From assembly GCF_010667645.1 (NCBI RefSeq), contig NZ_WHZV01000005.1, forward strand, positions 62,001 through 126,000: a DNA stretch of 64,000 bases, written 5' to 3'. Source of the DNA: Bifidobacterium platyrrhinorum. Its GTDB lineage: Bacteria > Actinomycetota > Actinomycetes > Actinomycetales > Bifidobacteriaceae. Position 1 is the first letter of the stretch; every line of letters starts with the position of its first letter. Under the pieces are notes generated by a model. It saw only the letters and a list, made by a program, of their open reading frames with translations. It ran no database searches and was not told the origin of the DNA. The translations under genes and the position numbers were made by a program. Of the stretch, positions 1 through 8,016 are shown one piece after another.

Positions 1-1
1 T

Positions 2-1000
2 GCGACAGCCAATGACGACACCCAGAAACGTCCGGCCTTGCAGCCGCAATTCCAATGGCTCAGCGCGGCTGACTCGGAGCCGTATGACTTCGCGGTCAAG
101 TGCGGATGCCTGCCCATCGTCCAGTTGAAGACACCGACCGGACGGGGGTGGTTCGAACCGCACATCCGCACGCTGAGCGCCATCGACCAGCAACGGTTCC
201 AGCGCTTCTGCATCCAGGAGATGCAGGCGTTCAAACAGCGTTGGGTGAGCGGCGACCTGCCCGAGTACTACACGAAGCAGGACCCGGCCGTGAAGGCGGG
301 CCGTGCGCGCGCAGGCGACAAGATCGACTACTCGACCATGTTCGAATTGGGCCCCGCAGCCTTGTGGCTCATGCCGAAGGACGCGAAGATGGGCGAAAGC
401 TCCGTCACCGATATCACCCCCATCGTGAGCGCTGCGAACACCGACATCAAGCAGTTGGCCGGCGCGTCCGGCACGCCGCTGTCGATTCTCAGCCCGGATG
501 TGTCCGGCAGCGCCGAGGGTGCAAAACTTACCACCCGCATGCTGCGTCTGAAGGTGCAGGACATGAACGCACGCGCCAATGACGCGTTCGTATTGCTGCT
601 CAGGATGGCGCTGACTGCGTCCGGTGAAAACGGCGACGCGTATCAGGAACGATTCGAGACGATGTGGGAGCCGGTCGAGACCCCGTCCGACTTGGAACAG
701 GCTCAGGCAGCCAGTTACGTGAAGGGCCTGCTGCCGGTGAAGACCATCATGCGCCGGTTCCTGAACATGAGTGAAATGGACATCGCCGAAGCCATGCAGG
801 ATTTGCAGGACACGGCGTTCGCGACCGCGCTCAGCCAGGAGAACACGCTGGTCAACGGCAAGACGTCCCAACAGTCCGCACCCACGTTGGACACGGCTTT
901 CGGCGCCACGCTCGACACCAGCCTCGCATCGGATGGCGGGACGTTCGACATGTCCGCCGATACCGGCGAAACGCTGGATTCCGATAACGGGGCCATGTGA
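2..1000 (+). CDS. Phage portal protein, C-terminal part (5' end outside window)
   Basis: The frame is open from the left edge (base 2) to a TGA at 998-1000, so only about 332 residues of a portal protein are seen. Portal proteins form the dodecameric ring at the capsid vertex through which DNA is packaged and to which the neck attaches. The call rests on position directly before a MuF-like gene and a scaffold gene, and on a portal-like C-terminal half: a helical segment around 'GTPLSIL' followed by 'EGAKLTTRMLRLKVQD', then a long helix-rich tail with 'LLPVKTIMRR'. The last 60 residues are low-complexity, rich in T, S, D and A. The stop overlaps the next ATG by one base (TGATG), so the two are translationally coupled. 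The upstream terminase is not in the window. Family assignment is good; no search was run. Confidence 0.8.
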   Translation, partial: ATANDDTQKRPALQPQFQWLSAADSEPYDFAVKCGCLPIVQLKTPTGRGWFEPHIRTLSAIDQQRFQRFCIQEMQAFKQRWVSGDLPEYYTKQDPAVKAGRARAGDKIDYSTMFELGPAALWLMPKDAKMGESSVTDITPIVSAANTDIKQLAGASGTPLSILSPDVSGSAEGAKLTTRMLRLKVQDMNARANDAFVLLLRMALTASGENGDAYQERFETMWEPVETPSDLEQAQAASYVKGLLPVKTIMRRFLNMSEMDIAEAMQDLQDTAFATALSQENTLVNGKTSQQSAPTLDTAFGATLDTSLASDGGTFDMSADTGETLDSDNGAM

Positions 1001-2076
1001 TGGCGACCGCAAGCCAGACGTTGAGCGTGCTGGAGCAACAGCGCGAAGCACTGGTGGACGCGTACATCCAACGCGCATGGAACATGTGGCGGTCGCTCGA
1101 CCCCGCCGACTGGTGGAACGACGCGATCACACAGGGAGTCGGCGCGTGGATAACGCAGAACCAGATGGCGTTCGTCAAGGCCATGCGCCGGCTGGGCATC
1201 AGCTACGCGGACATCATGCTGCGCATGGTCGGCGCCACGCCTGACGGCCAAGTGCCCGAATACGTGGTCACGCGCGACAACACCGACCCGTGGGCGGTGA
1301 GCGTGCGACCCTCGGACGCATACCGGCAGATGGCGGTACGCGATCCGACCATCCGGCCCGAAGCATGGGACAACCTCGACAAGGAGGTGCAGATGGCGGT
1401 CGACACATGGCTGAAAGCGGCCATGACGCGACTGTCCACCAATGCGAACGCGGACGGCCAGATCGCGATGAACGACGCGGCCACCCGCCGGTTCCGTGGT
1501 TCCGGCATCAGGAAATACCGGAGGGTCATCCATCCGGAGATGTCCAAGACCGGCACCTGCGGATTGTGCGCCGTGGCGGCCACGAACGTGTTCGGCACGG
1601 CGGACCTGCTGCCCATGCACGACAACTGCCGGTGCACCGTCGCCCCCATCACGGCCGGCAACGACCCCGGACTACTGCTCAACCGCGAGGACCTGGACAG
1701 CATCTACAAGGCGGCGAACAACTCCACGAGCGCCGCCGACCTGAAACAGCTTCGCGTGCAGGTGATGAACCACAGCGAGCTCGGCCCCATCCTCACCCAG
1801 AAGGAATGGCGGCAGAAGTACGACGACGGCACGCCCGCACCCGAATGGCATCGACCCGACCTGAACATGACCCGCAACGCCTACACGCGCATGTACATGC
1901 GCGCCAAGGAATTCCAGAAGCATTATCAAAGCGTCATGGATTCAGGCGAGGCGGAACAGTTCAGCTTCGAGGGCCGCTCCTACATTTTCCGCCCCTCGGG
2001 GCATTTGAAACAGGCCATGGCGTATCAGACGGCGTGGCTCAACTATCTGCGGTCGAGCCTAGGGCTTGCCGCCTGA
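1000..2076 (+). CDS. MuF-like minor capsid / head morphogenesis protein
   Basis: 358 residues starting at the ATG that overlaps the portal stop; a GTG three bases earlier (997) is the alternative. MuF-type proteins are minor head components linked to the portal that help capsid maturation, and some travel with the DNA into the host. The C-terminal half shows the cysteine/histidine signature of the family: CGLC near residue 187, then H-D-N-C-R-C about 20 residues later, a probable metal-binding or disulphide site. The N-terminal half is helical and rich in W and aromatic residues. Position between portal and scaffold is the canonical siphovirus head order. There is no fused toxin or nuclease tail: the protein ends soon after the 'SGHLKQAMAYQTAW' helix. 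Confidence 0.8.
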   Translation: MATASQTLSVLEQQREALVDAYIQRAWNMWRSLDPADWWNDAITQGVGAWITQNQMAFVKAMRRLGISYADIMLRMVGATPDGQVPEYVVTRDNTDPWAVSVRPSDAYRQMAVRDPTIRPEAWDNLDKEVQMAVDTWLKAAMTRLSTNANADGQIAMNDAATRRFRGSGIRKYRRVIHPEMSKTGTCGLCAVAATNVFGTADLLPMHDNCRCTVAPITAGNDPGLLLNREDLDSIYKAANNSTSAADLKQLRVQVMNHSELGPILTQKEWRQKYDDGTPAPEWHRPDLNMTRNAYTRMYMRAKEFQKHYQSVMDSGEAEQFSFEGRSYIFRPSGHLKQAMAYQTAWLNYLRSSLGLAA

Positions 2077-2091
2077 CGAAAGGAAGGCCAC

Positions 2092-2619
2092 ATGGCCGAC
2101 AACGAGGAAACCCAGACCACGCCGGACACCGAAACGGGGCCGCAGGTCAAGCCCGAAACGGGCGCGGACGAATCCGCGAACGTTCAGGCCGAACCGCAGA
2201 CCGATTCGGATGAGGTCGCCAAGTGGAAGGCGATGAGCCGCAAGAACCAGAAGCAGTCGGAGGCGAACCTCCACCAGCTTCAGCAGGTACAGGCGGAACT
2301 CGCCCAGATGAAGACCGACAACGCGCGCCTGACCGCGAAGAACACGCATCCGCAGATCACGGACGACGTGCTCGCGCTCTGCTCCGAAACGGAGCCCGAC
2401 AAGATTGCCGCATGGGCGGAACAGTACGCGAAGCTCAACCCGGTCAACGCCGGCGAAGTCAAGCCGAAGCCTGCGCGGAACGACCCCGAAGCCCTCAAGA
2501 CCTCACTGCTTGCGGAGAACCCGCAGGGCGTGACCAATCCGAAGCCCAAGCGCGGCGATGCGTACAAGCGTTCCCAGGAACGCCAGAAGTCCCGCCGCCG
2601 CAACCATAAGACCAACTGA
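2092..2619 (+). CDS. Capsid scaffolding protein
   Basis: 175 residues, highly charged, almost no hydrophobic core. It has an acidic Thr/Glu-rich N-terminus (1-45), a predicted coiled coil rich in K, Q, L and E (about 45-85, 'KNQKQSEANLHQLQQVQAEL'), and a strongly basic C-terminal tail (K and R in the last 25 residues). This composition, and the place between MuF and the decoration/capsid genes, is typical of phage scaffolding proteins that template procapsid assembly and are then expelled; the basic tail is the usual capsid-binding end. RBS AAAGGAAGG lies 8 bases upstream of the ATG. Primary sequence of scaffolds is poorly conserved, so the call is mainly by composition and synteny. Confidence 0.75.
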   Translation: MADNEETQTTPDTETGPQVKPETGADESANVQAEPQTDSDEVAKWKAMSRKNQKQSEANLHQLQQVQAELAQMKTDNARLTAKNTHPQITDDVLALCSETEPDKIAAWAEQYAKLNPVNAGEVKPKPARNDPEALKTSLLAENPQGVTNPKPKRGDAYKRSQERQKSRRRNHKTN

Positions 2620-2630
2620 AAGGAGCCGAT

Positions 2631-3443
2631 ATGGCTGTCCCCATTGAAATGGTGCATGGCACCGGCATCACCACCGTCGAGGAGAACAACGAGTGGCGTT
2701 TCGGCGAACAGGAGGGCGGCGTGGTCTCGGTCACGCTCGTCCCCGAACTGTTCAACGTCGCCGACGAGACCCTGAAGGGCAAGTACCTGACCGGTCTCGG
2801 GCCAAACGCCACGACCATCTACATCCGTTCCGGCATCCCGCTCGCCCTCATCACCAGCGGCGAGAACACGGGCGGCTACGGCCCGTATGACCCGGACGCG
2901 ACCGACGGCCGCCAGACCGCCATCGCCGGCCTGCTGGAGTCCACCATCGCCGTGAACATCACCTACTCCGGTTGGGATGTGGACGACGTGTACGTGGGCA
3001 TGCGCTACCGCGGCGACATCGTCAAGAGCAAGCTGCCGGTCGTCCCCGCCGACGACGCGGTGTGGGGCGGCGAATTCTACGACGTGGAGGAAGACAAGGT
3101 CACGGCCCTGTCCGGCATGAAGGCCTCCGCCACGCCGACCACGCCGACCATCGCCGACGGTTCCGTCACCAGTGCGAAGCTCGCCGCCGGCGCGGTCAAC
3201 ACCGCCGCCCTTGGCGACGGTCAGGTGACGGGCGCCAAGCTCGCCGCGAAGACCGTCACGAAGGACAAGATCGCCGACGGCGTGATCCCGACCGTGCCGG
3301 CCGCGCCCACGTGGGCCAACCTGTCCGGCAAGCCCGCCGCCGCAGCCGCAATCCCGGACCCCACCGCCGACACCGACGTGATGGCGAAGCAGAAGCTCAT
3401 CCTCGCCGCGCTGCGCGCATGGGGCATCATCGCCGCCAAGTGA
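2631..3443 (+). CDS. Head decoration protein with head-fibre-like repeat tail
   Basis: 270 residues. Residues 1 to about 155 look like a small capsid-stabilising (decoration) protein: beta-rich, with 'GGYGPYDPDATDGRQTA' and 'AVNITYSGWDVDDV', a layout common for lambda gpD-like proteins just before the major capsid gene. Residues about 165-225 change to imperfect decapeptide-like repeats (SVTSAKLAAGAV, NTAALGDGQVTGAKLAAKTV, TKDKIADGV), the 'tsAKLadgaV' pattern seen in trimeric head fibres and tail fibres. The end (about 230-270) is Ala/Pro-rich with a closing amphipathic helix. I infer a capsid decoration protein that also displays a fibre from the head surface. RBS AAAGGAG sits 7 bases before the ATG; an intrinsic terminator follows. 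Confidence 0.65.
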   Translation: MAVPIEMVHGTGITTVEENNEWRFGEQEGGVVSVTLVPELFNVADETLKGKYLTGLGPNATTIYIRSGIPLALITSGENTGGYGPYDPDATDGRQTAIAGLLESTIAVNITYSGWDVDDVYVGMRYRGDIVKSKLPVVPADDAVWGGEFYDVEEDKVTALSGMKASATPTTPTIADGSVTSAKLAAGAVNTAALGDGQVTGAKLAAKTVTKDKIADGVIPTVPAAPTWANLSGKPAAAAAIPDPTADTDVMAKQKLILAALRAWGIIAAK

Positions 3444-3462
3444 CGGCTCACCAACCGCTTCG

Positions 3463-3490
3463 AAAGCCCGCCTGACCGGCGGGCTTTCCC
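3463..3490 (+). terminator. Intrinsic terminator after decoration gene
   Basis: Ten-base perfect arms AAAGCCCGCC / GGCGGGCTTT around TGACC, between the decoration and major capsid genes. The T run is only three bases, so termination may be partial, which could help set the capsid-to-decoration ratio. Confidence 0.65.
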
Positions 3491-3511
3491 ATATCTGAAA
3501 GGATTCATCCA

Positions 3512-4570
3512 ATGGCTTTGGACAAAGACATCTTCCCGCCGAGCGAAGCCACCGAGGTCGCCCAGTCGGGATTCGACTACGTGAACGGCCTGACCCCGTT
3601 CTCCAAGGTGTTCCCGATGAAGTCGAACGACGGCGAGTGGGTCGCGTCGTGGACTCCGAACCTGCCGACCCTCGCGACGAAGGCCATGCAGCGCCGTGCC
3701 CTCGACGCGGAGATCGGCCACACGTCGATGAAGTCGCAGACCGCCGAACAGCATACGGGCCTGATCGCCCTGTCCGGTAAGGACCACATCACCGAACGTG
3801 ATATGGCCAAGCACGCGAACGACAAGCAGTTCATCCACGACACCGCGGAACTGAAGACCGAGCATCTGGGCCAGACCGCCGGCGTGACCCTTGAACTCGA
3901 ACGCATCAACGCGATGATGAACGCGAAGATCACCGTCAAGGAGAACGGTCTGAACGTGACCTACTCGTTCGAACGTCCCGCCAAGCAGCACGATCAGGTG
4001 CCGGGCGTCCTCTGGTCCGATGCGAAGGCCGACCCGGTCGCCGACGTTCAGGCGTGGATCGAGACGATGCGCAAGAACAAGGGCCGTGTCCCGCACGCCG
4101 TACTCACCACGTCGAAGGTCATCGACGCGCTGCGCACCAACGAGAGCTTCCGTACCGAGATTTCCGGCATGGACATCGAACACTCCAAGGCGCGCCTGTC
4201 GCGCGACGAGGTGCTGTCCGTTCTCGCCACGCAGCTCGGCCTGACCGAGGTGCGCATGATCGACCTCATGTACGAGGACCTGGAACTGGACGGCGGTTTC
4301 AAGATGGACGTGGACACGACCACGCTCATCCCGGACAAGACGTTCATCATGTTCCCCTCCTACAACGACGCCACGCTCGGCTTCACCGCCGACGGCCCGA
4401 CCGCCGAAGCGCAGAACTCCGAGTTCGAAATCAACAAGACCGTCAACGAGGGCCTTATCGGCGCGCTCATCTCCCATCAGGCGCCGTCCAACTACGACAT
4501 CTGGGTCAACGGCACCGCGCTGCCGATCCTGCAGGACGCGGTCAGCACGTTCAAGGCGAACGTCCTGTAA
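3512..4570 (+). CDS. Major capsid protein (lambda gpE-like fold family)
   Basis: 352 residues, the main building block of the icosahedral shell. The sequence resembles the 'major capsid protein E' group: N-terminal arm, then 'DYVNGLTPFSKVFPMKSNDGE', a long helix (ITERDMAKHANDK) and a C-terminal domain with 'KTFIMFP' and 'ALISHQAPSNYDIWVNGTALP', where a hydrophobic strand follows a helical loop. The length fits this family and position (scaffold, decoration, capsid, connector) is canonical. RBS AAAGGA, 8 bases before the ATG. It is separated from the decoration gene by a hairpin terminator and followed after 9 bases by the connector gene, so it is probably strongly expressed with its own initiation signal. 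Confidence 0.85.
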   Translation: MALDKDIFPPSEATEVAQSGFDYVNGLTPFSKVFPMKSNDGEWVASWTPNLPTLATKAMQRRALDAEIGHTSMKSQTAEQHTGLIALSGKDHITERDMAKHANDKQFIHDTAELKTEHLGQTAGVTLELERINAMMNAKITVKENGLNVTYSFERPAKQHDQVPGVLWSDAKADPVADVQAWIETMRKNKGRVPHAVLTTSKVIDALRTNESFRTEISGMDIEHSKARLSRDEVLSVLATQLGLTEVRMIDLMYEDLELDGGFKMDVDTTTLIPDKTFIMFPSYNDATLGFTADGPTAEAQNSEFEINKTVNEGLIGALISHQAPSNYDIWVNGTALPILQDAVSTFKANVL

Positions 4571-4579
4571 GGAGCACGC

Positions 4580-5008
4580 ATGGCGACCGTTGCGAGCATC
4601 GACTGGCTGAAATGGATGCAGGTGAACCTGCTCGACCAGCCCGGCCTCGCCGACGCGTATCCGAACGAGTGGATTCTGTCCCGCTGTCGGGTGGCCGCCG
4701 AAATGGCGGTCACCGAGTCCAGCAACACGGAACCCCGTTTGCAGTCAGGCGACCTGAGCGAGGAGACGTTCGCCTACGTGGTGTGCAGCATGGTCATCCG
4801 GGTCATGCGCTGGAGCCGGTTCAAGACCGAATCGAACGGCAACTACTCGTACACGGAGCATGACCCCCAATCGAACCCGCCCGGCTACGACGCCAGTCCG
4901 AACCTGTACGTGAGCAAACGCGAAAAGCAGTTGCTCGACGGGTACGCGGACGGGCGCGGCCCGATAGGCACAGTCGGTCTGGGCGTCCAACGCATCTACG
5001 GACTGTGA
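4580..5008 (+). CDS. Head-tail connector protein (gp6-like)
   Basis: 142 residues. It starts with a helical segment (ASIDWLKWMQVNLLDQPGLADAYPNEWILSRCRVAAEM) typical of small adaptor proteins that bind beneath the portal ring and form the first neck ring. The C-terminus ends in a short basic/hydrophobic tail (VGLGVQRIYGL), a common way for connectors to insert under the portal. RBS GGAGC lies 6 bases before the ATG. Assigned from size, helical N-terminus and position directly after the major capsid gene. Which precise ring (adaptor or stopper) it forms is inferred. Confidence 0.65.
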   Translation: MATVASIDWLKWMQVNLLDQPGLADAYPNEWILSRCRVAAEMAVTESSNTEPRLQSGDLSEETFAYVVCSMVIRVMRWSRFKTESNGNYSYTEHDPQSNPPGYDASPNLYVSKREKQLLDGYADGRGPIGTVGLGVQRIYGL

Positions 5009-5021
5009 ACGGAGGTGGCTC

Positions 5022-5546
5022 ATGGCCGGAATGGACTTGAGGCACCTGTACGACGACACGGACGTGGACGCGTTGGGCGGAGGCCACCTGTACGACGATG
5101 CGGACGTGGAGCCGCGCATCACGGACGACCTGCTGCACCGGGACATGATCGTGGTCCAGCCGATGCGCCTGTCCGAAACCCCGTACGGTTCCGGCACGGT
5201 CCCGGACGGGGACGCGTCCTACGCGTACTGTTCGTTCGAACCGCGCATCAACAAGAACTCGACGTTCTCGAAGAACTGGGCGCAGGACACCACGCCGCAA
5301 TCCTACGGCGGATTGCGCGAGGACGCGTTGGCGATCGTTTTGGCGCCGGAATGGCATGGGGACATCCACACGCAGTTCTGGCATGGCGACGACTGTTACG
5401 AGGTCGACGGCCCGCCCATGGAGATGAAGCATTCGTCCAAGCAGGCGTACCACTGGAACATCACGGCCCGTTGCATCGGCCACGCGTCGGATGCGGGCGT
5501 GAAGCCGCCCGTTCCTCCCGAAGGGAGCCGCACATGGGGTACGTGA
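5022..5546 (+). CDS. Putative head completion / neck protein
   Basis: 174 residues, mostly beta with few helices. After an odd acidic N-terminus containing a repeated H/R-L-Y-D-D (LRHLYDDTDVD and GHLYDDADVE, residues about 6-32), it contains 'EWHGDIHTQFWHGDDCYEVDGPPM', a short beta-barrel style segment resembling stopper/adaptor proteins. RBS GGAGG is 7 bases upstream. Its last 13 bases overlap the next gene, which starts inside its 'RTWGT' end, so the two are probably coupled. No family was recognised with confidence; function is inferred from position between the connector and tail terminator. Confidence 0.5.
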   Translation: MAGMDLRHLYDDTDVDALGGGHLYDDADVEPRITDDLLHRDMIVVQPMRLSETPYGSGTVPDGDASYAYCSFEPRINKNSTFSKNWAQDTTPQSYGGLREDALAIVLAPEWHGDIHTQFWHGDDCYEVDGPPMEMKHSSKQAYHWNITARCIGHASDAGVKPPVPPEGSRTWGT

Positions 5547-5884
5547 AACTGAAAAGCCCGAAACGGTTGAACACGGACATCGCGATCCTGTTCGGCGCGA
5601 AAGCCACCGAACCGATCGGGTTGAAGGTCGAGGCGAAAGCCAAGGGATTGGCGGACGCGAAAGCGAAACACTCGTCCGTGGCCGACCGCATCGACATCAG
5701 CCATCACGCGCACGGTTCGCATACGGCCGTGGTCATGTCCGTCAAGGGACGCGACAAGTCGCAGATCGCCTCGCACTTGGAGTTCGGCTATTTCAACCGG
5801 TGGCTGGAACACAAGTACGGCATCAAAAGCCCGTTGGCGTGGATGCCCGGACTGCACATCATGTCGGAGGCGAAGTATGTCTGA
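5534..5884 (+). CDS. Putative head-tail joining / tail completion protein
   Basis: 116 residues, starting at an ATG inside the end of the previous gene (RBS AAGGGAG 8 bases before). Small and basic, with a lysine/alanine helix (KVEAKAKGLADAKAKHSS, residues about 35-53), then 'HTAVVMSVKGRD' and 'LEFGYFNRWLEHKYGIKSPLAWMPGLHIM'. The 'HLEFGY...W.PG' ending is a pattern seen in small neck/tail-completion proteins of actinobacterial phages, where a helix precedes a conserved E-F-G segment. It overlaps the next gene by 8 bases. Exact role (HK97 gp10-like joining protein is the nearest analogy) is inferred. Confidence 0.5.
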   Translation: MGYVKLKSPKRLNTDIAILFGAKATEPIGLKVEAKAKGLADAKAKHSSVADRIDISHHAHGSHTAVVMSVKGRDKSQIASHLEFGYFNRWLEHKYGIKSPLAWMPGLHIMSEAKYV

Positions 5885-6344
5885 ACCGGTCATCCATGAC
5901 CTCGCGGTACGCGACCAGTTGGACGCGATGGGGTTGACCCGCCTGTACCTCGACAACATCCAATGGAAGACGCGCGACTTCAATCCGGTCATCCAACCCG
6001 AGGTCACGCCCGTCACGGATTCGCTTCTCTTGACCCGTGACGTGATCCTCTACCATTGCGGTCCGCCCACGCAACCCGACTGGAACCTGAAGGCGTGGAT
6101 ATGGCGGTACACGCTGCACCTGACCGTGTTGGGACGCGACCCGGAACGCGTGTTCCGCTTGTGCGCGTACCTGAACCGTTGCATCGCCATGTGGCCCCAC
6201 CTGCCCGGCACCGACCTGGGCAAGATCGGCCGACTGGTCGACAATCCCGGTTTCGAATCCGGTTCGACCGGAGATATGACCAGTTCGAAGAGCGTGGTCG
6301 CATGGCATTCCACGAAGCTCATCCAGGCGGCCTCTCCCCGCTGA
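5877..6344 (+). CDS. Putative tail terminator protein
   Basis: 155 residues. Tail terminators form a hexameric ring that caps the tail tube and sets its final length. The protein begins with a helix (VIHDLAVRDQLDAMGLTRLY), continues with beta strands (RYTLHLTVLGRDPERVFRLCAYLNRCIAMWPH), and ends with 'SKSVVAWHSTKLIQAAS', a strand-turn-strand ending common in this family. It lies just before the major tail protein and after three neck genes, the usual position. It overlaps the previous gene by 8 bases and is followed by a terminator. Identification is by size, fold-like pattern and synteny only. Confidence 0.55.
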   Translation: MSEPVIHDLAVRDQLDAMGLTRLYLDNIQWKTRDFNPVIQPEVTPVTDSLLLTRDVILYHCGPPTQPDWNLKAWIWRYTLHLTVLGRDPERVFRLCAYLNRCIAMWPHLPGTDLGKIGRLVDNPGFESGSTGDMTSSKSVVAWHSTKLIQAASPR

Positions 6345-6373
6345 CTCCCCTTATATCCAACACAACACATCGG

Positions 6374-6405
6374 AAACCCCGTCGGCCGTCCGGCCGCGGG
6401 GTTTT
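6374..6405 (+). terminator. Intrinsic terminator before major tail gene
   Basis: AAACCCCG and CGGGGTTTT arms around a GC-rich inner palindrome (GGCCG/CGGCC), ending in four T. It separates the neck genes from the highly expressed major tail protein gene. Confidence 0.7.
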
Positions 6406-6427
6406 CGCATATCTGAAAGGAACCATC

Positions 6428-7045
6428 ATGGCACTCGGATTCCATGACGAAAGCGTGATGACCGCCGTGCGCGGCGCGGTGTTCGTCGGCAATCCCAACC
6501 AGCTCATCGACAAGGCCCTGCTGCCGAACATCACCGTGGACTCGGAATCGTTCGGCACCGGCGCCGCCCTGTTCGAGAATCTTGGCCACATGAGCGAGGA
6601 CAACCTGCCGGAGTCGAACCTCGACGGCGGTGACGCGACCGTTCTCGGCACGTGGGCGAACCCGTCGTTCCGTACCCGCTACGACCAGACCACCGGCACG
6701 TTCACCCTGCACGCGGTGCAGTCCGACCGCGACCTGTTCAAGCTCGTGTACAACGGCGTGGACGATGCGGCCAGCGGCGGCGTGGACTTCAGCATCACGA
6801 AGAAGGCCACCAACAAGAGCCTGTTCCTCCTTTGGGCCGACACGGACACCAACGAGCGTGCGGGCATGCTCCTGCCGAACGTGGACATCACGTTCGACGC
6901 GCTGCCGACCCTGAACCAGGATTCGTTCAACCAGATCGACATCAGCGTGACGGTGAAGACGTCCAGCGCCCTGAACAAGAACGCGGACGGCAGCGCGAAC
7001 TACGTGCGCAAGTACTTCCAGGACGCATTCAAGACCGCCGCCTGA
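6428..7045 (+). CDS. Major tail protein (tail tube subunit)
   Basis: 205 residues. The subunit that stacks as hexamers to form the tail tube. The ATG at 6428 has RBS GAAAGGA 7 bases upstream; the reading frame is open further upstream but has no comparable signal. Features that fit: compact beta-rich sequence, 'GTGAALFENLGHMSEDNLPESNLDGG', 'SFRTRYDQTTGTFTLHAVQSDRDLFKLVY' and a C-terminal strand plus helix (INQIDISVTVKTS-like, then FQDAFKTAA). It lies between the tail terminator and tail assembly chaperones, flanked on both sides by hairpin terminators, as expected of a gene expressed at high level. No Ig-like decoration domain is fused. Confidence 0.75.
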   Translation: MALGFHDESVMTAVRGAVFVGNPNQLIDKALLPNITVDSESFGTGAALFENLGHMSEDNLPESNLDGGDATVLGTWANPSFRTRYDQTTGTFTLHAVQSDRDLFKLVYNGVDDAASGGVDFSITKKATNKSLFLLWADTDTNERAGMLLPNVDITFDALPTLNQDSFNQIDISVTVKTSSALNKNADGSANYVRKYFQDAFKTAA

Positions 7046-7059
7046 CCCCCCTGATTCTT

Positions 7060-7095
7060 CCCGGCCCGCGTGTCCTCCTATCCGCGCGGGCCGGG
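7060..7095 (+). terminator. Strong GC hairpin after major tail gene
   Basis: Eleven-base perfect arms CCCGGCCCGCG / CGCGGGCCGGG around a 14-base loop, 14 bases after the major tail stop. The following sequence is T/C-rich (ACCTCTCTT) rather than a pure T run, so it may act as a terminator or as an mRNA-stabilising 3' hairpin. Confidence 0.6.
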
Positions 7096-7150
7096 ACCTC
7101 TCTTCCCCGATAGGAGACATTCGATTCTTTTTCAGATAGGAGACACCATC

Positions 7151-7597
7151 ATGGCCGAAACCAAGACCAACGAGACCGAGGAGCAGCGCCTGCCGGAAAC
7201 GTGGGCGGAACTGAAACGCGAACCGTGGTTCAAGGACGTGCCGCAGCTCGCCAAGCCGTCGAAGCTGACCGTCGGCCAGTCCGCGGCGTTCGCCGTCACC
7301 CAGCAGCGCCTCGTCGAACGCGACAGGAAGCTGCGCGACATGGGCATGTTCAAACCCGCTGACAAGCGCGAGGACACGTGGGACGAGGCCGAGGCGACCG
7401 TACTCATCGCGGAGATCATCGAATACTCGAACGTGTTCTACCGGAGCATCGCGAAGAAGCCGGACGAATGGGACACGTGGACCGAGGGCCGTGACTTTAT
7501 GAACCTGTACGCGGTGTTCACCCAGCTCACCATGTTCTACACGAACGCACTGGGAAAATCCAGCGACTCGAAAACGCCCTCCACGAGTGCCGAGTAG
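7151..7597 (+). CDS. Tail assembly chaperone G (short form)
   Basis: 148 residues if read without frameshifting. Tail assembly chaperones bind the tape measure protein and are absent from the virion. Charged, helical (LPETWAELKREPWFKDVP, then QQRLVERDRKLRDMGMF), with the usual 'EAEATVLIAEIIEYSNVF' helix. At 7552-7558 the codons CTG GGA AAA create the heptamer G GGA AAA, a classic -1 slippery site; the last 13 codons after it are used only by the short form. The start ATG at 7151 has RBS TAGGAGA; a second copy of this RBS sequence lies 25 bases upstream. The tape measure gene follows, the invariant order for G/GT genes. Confidence 0.85.
   Translation: MAETKTNETEEQRLPETWAELKREPWFKDVPQLAKPSKLTVGQSAAFAVTQQRLVERDRKLRDMGMFKPADKREDTWDEAEATVLIAEIIEYSNVFYRSIAKKPDEWDTWTEGRDFMNLYAVFTQLTMFYTNALGKSSDSKTPSTSAE
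7552..7558 (+). promoter_or_regulatory. Programmed -1 ribosomal frameshift site (GGGAAAA)
   Basis: In the chaperone frame the bases read G|GGA|AAA. Slipping back one base joins the G frame to the downstream frame, which stays open from there to 8010. Both features are seen directly; use of the site follows from the conserved G/GT arrangement of siphoviruses. Confidence 0.85.
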
Positions 7598-8010
7598 AGC
7601 TCCAATCCGACTTCCAACACTATTACGGCATCCCGTTCCCCGACCTGCCGACCATCCTCGAACACCATGACCCCGCATTCCTATGCGCATTGATGGACGG
7701 ATTGGAAGGCTATGACGGGAGCCTGTACCGGGCATGGATGACCACGCATCATCCGCTCCCCCACGTCAAGGGCGACGACAAGCAGATGCGGCTGTCGCCT
7801 GTCACATACGGCCAATTGCAGATGCTCGCCCTCAACCAGGCGAACACGCTTGAGGCGATCCGCGTCATGCTCGCCCGACTCATGGGCGACAAGCGCACGA
7901 AACCGCATCTCATCCACCCGCCTTCGGACGGCAAGGAAACAACCAAACCCGCCGCCCCCACAAGGGCCGGCACGCTCCAGGGCGTGAACGCGTTCATCAC
8001 GGCGTTCTGA
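7558..8010 (+). CDS. Tail assembly chaperone GT, frameshift extension
   Basis: This frame has no good start of its own before 7690 and is best read as the extension of the previous gene after a -1 shift at the GGGAAAA site, giving a fusion of about 286 residues (136 + 150). The T part starts 'IQRLENALHECRVELQSDFQHYYGIPFPDLPTILEHHD', then 'MDGLEGYDGSLYRAWM' and a helix 'TYGQLQMLALNQANTLEAI'; the first two motifs fit the second tail chaperone of actinobacterial siphophages. Its end is Lys/Pro/Thr-rich. The GT product is expected to be a minor fraction of G and to recruit tail tube subunits onto the tape measure. Confidence 0.8.
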   Translation: MQRLENALHECRVELQSDFQHYYGIPFPDLPTILEHHDPAFLCALMDGLEGYDGSLYRAWMTTHHPLPHVKGDDKQMRLSPVTYGQLQMLALNQANTLEAIRVMLARLMGDKRTKPHLIHPPSDGKETTKPAAPTRAGTLQGVNAFITAF

Positions 8011-8016
8011 CACACG

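Noticed and set aside
5396..6016. 206-codon minus-strand frame in the neck gene region
   Set aside because: Antisense to three overlapping phage genes; no RBS and no recognisable domain.
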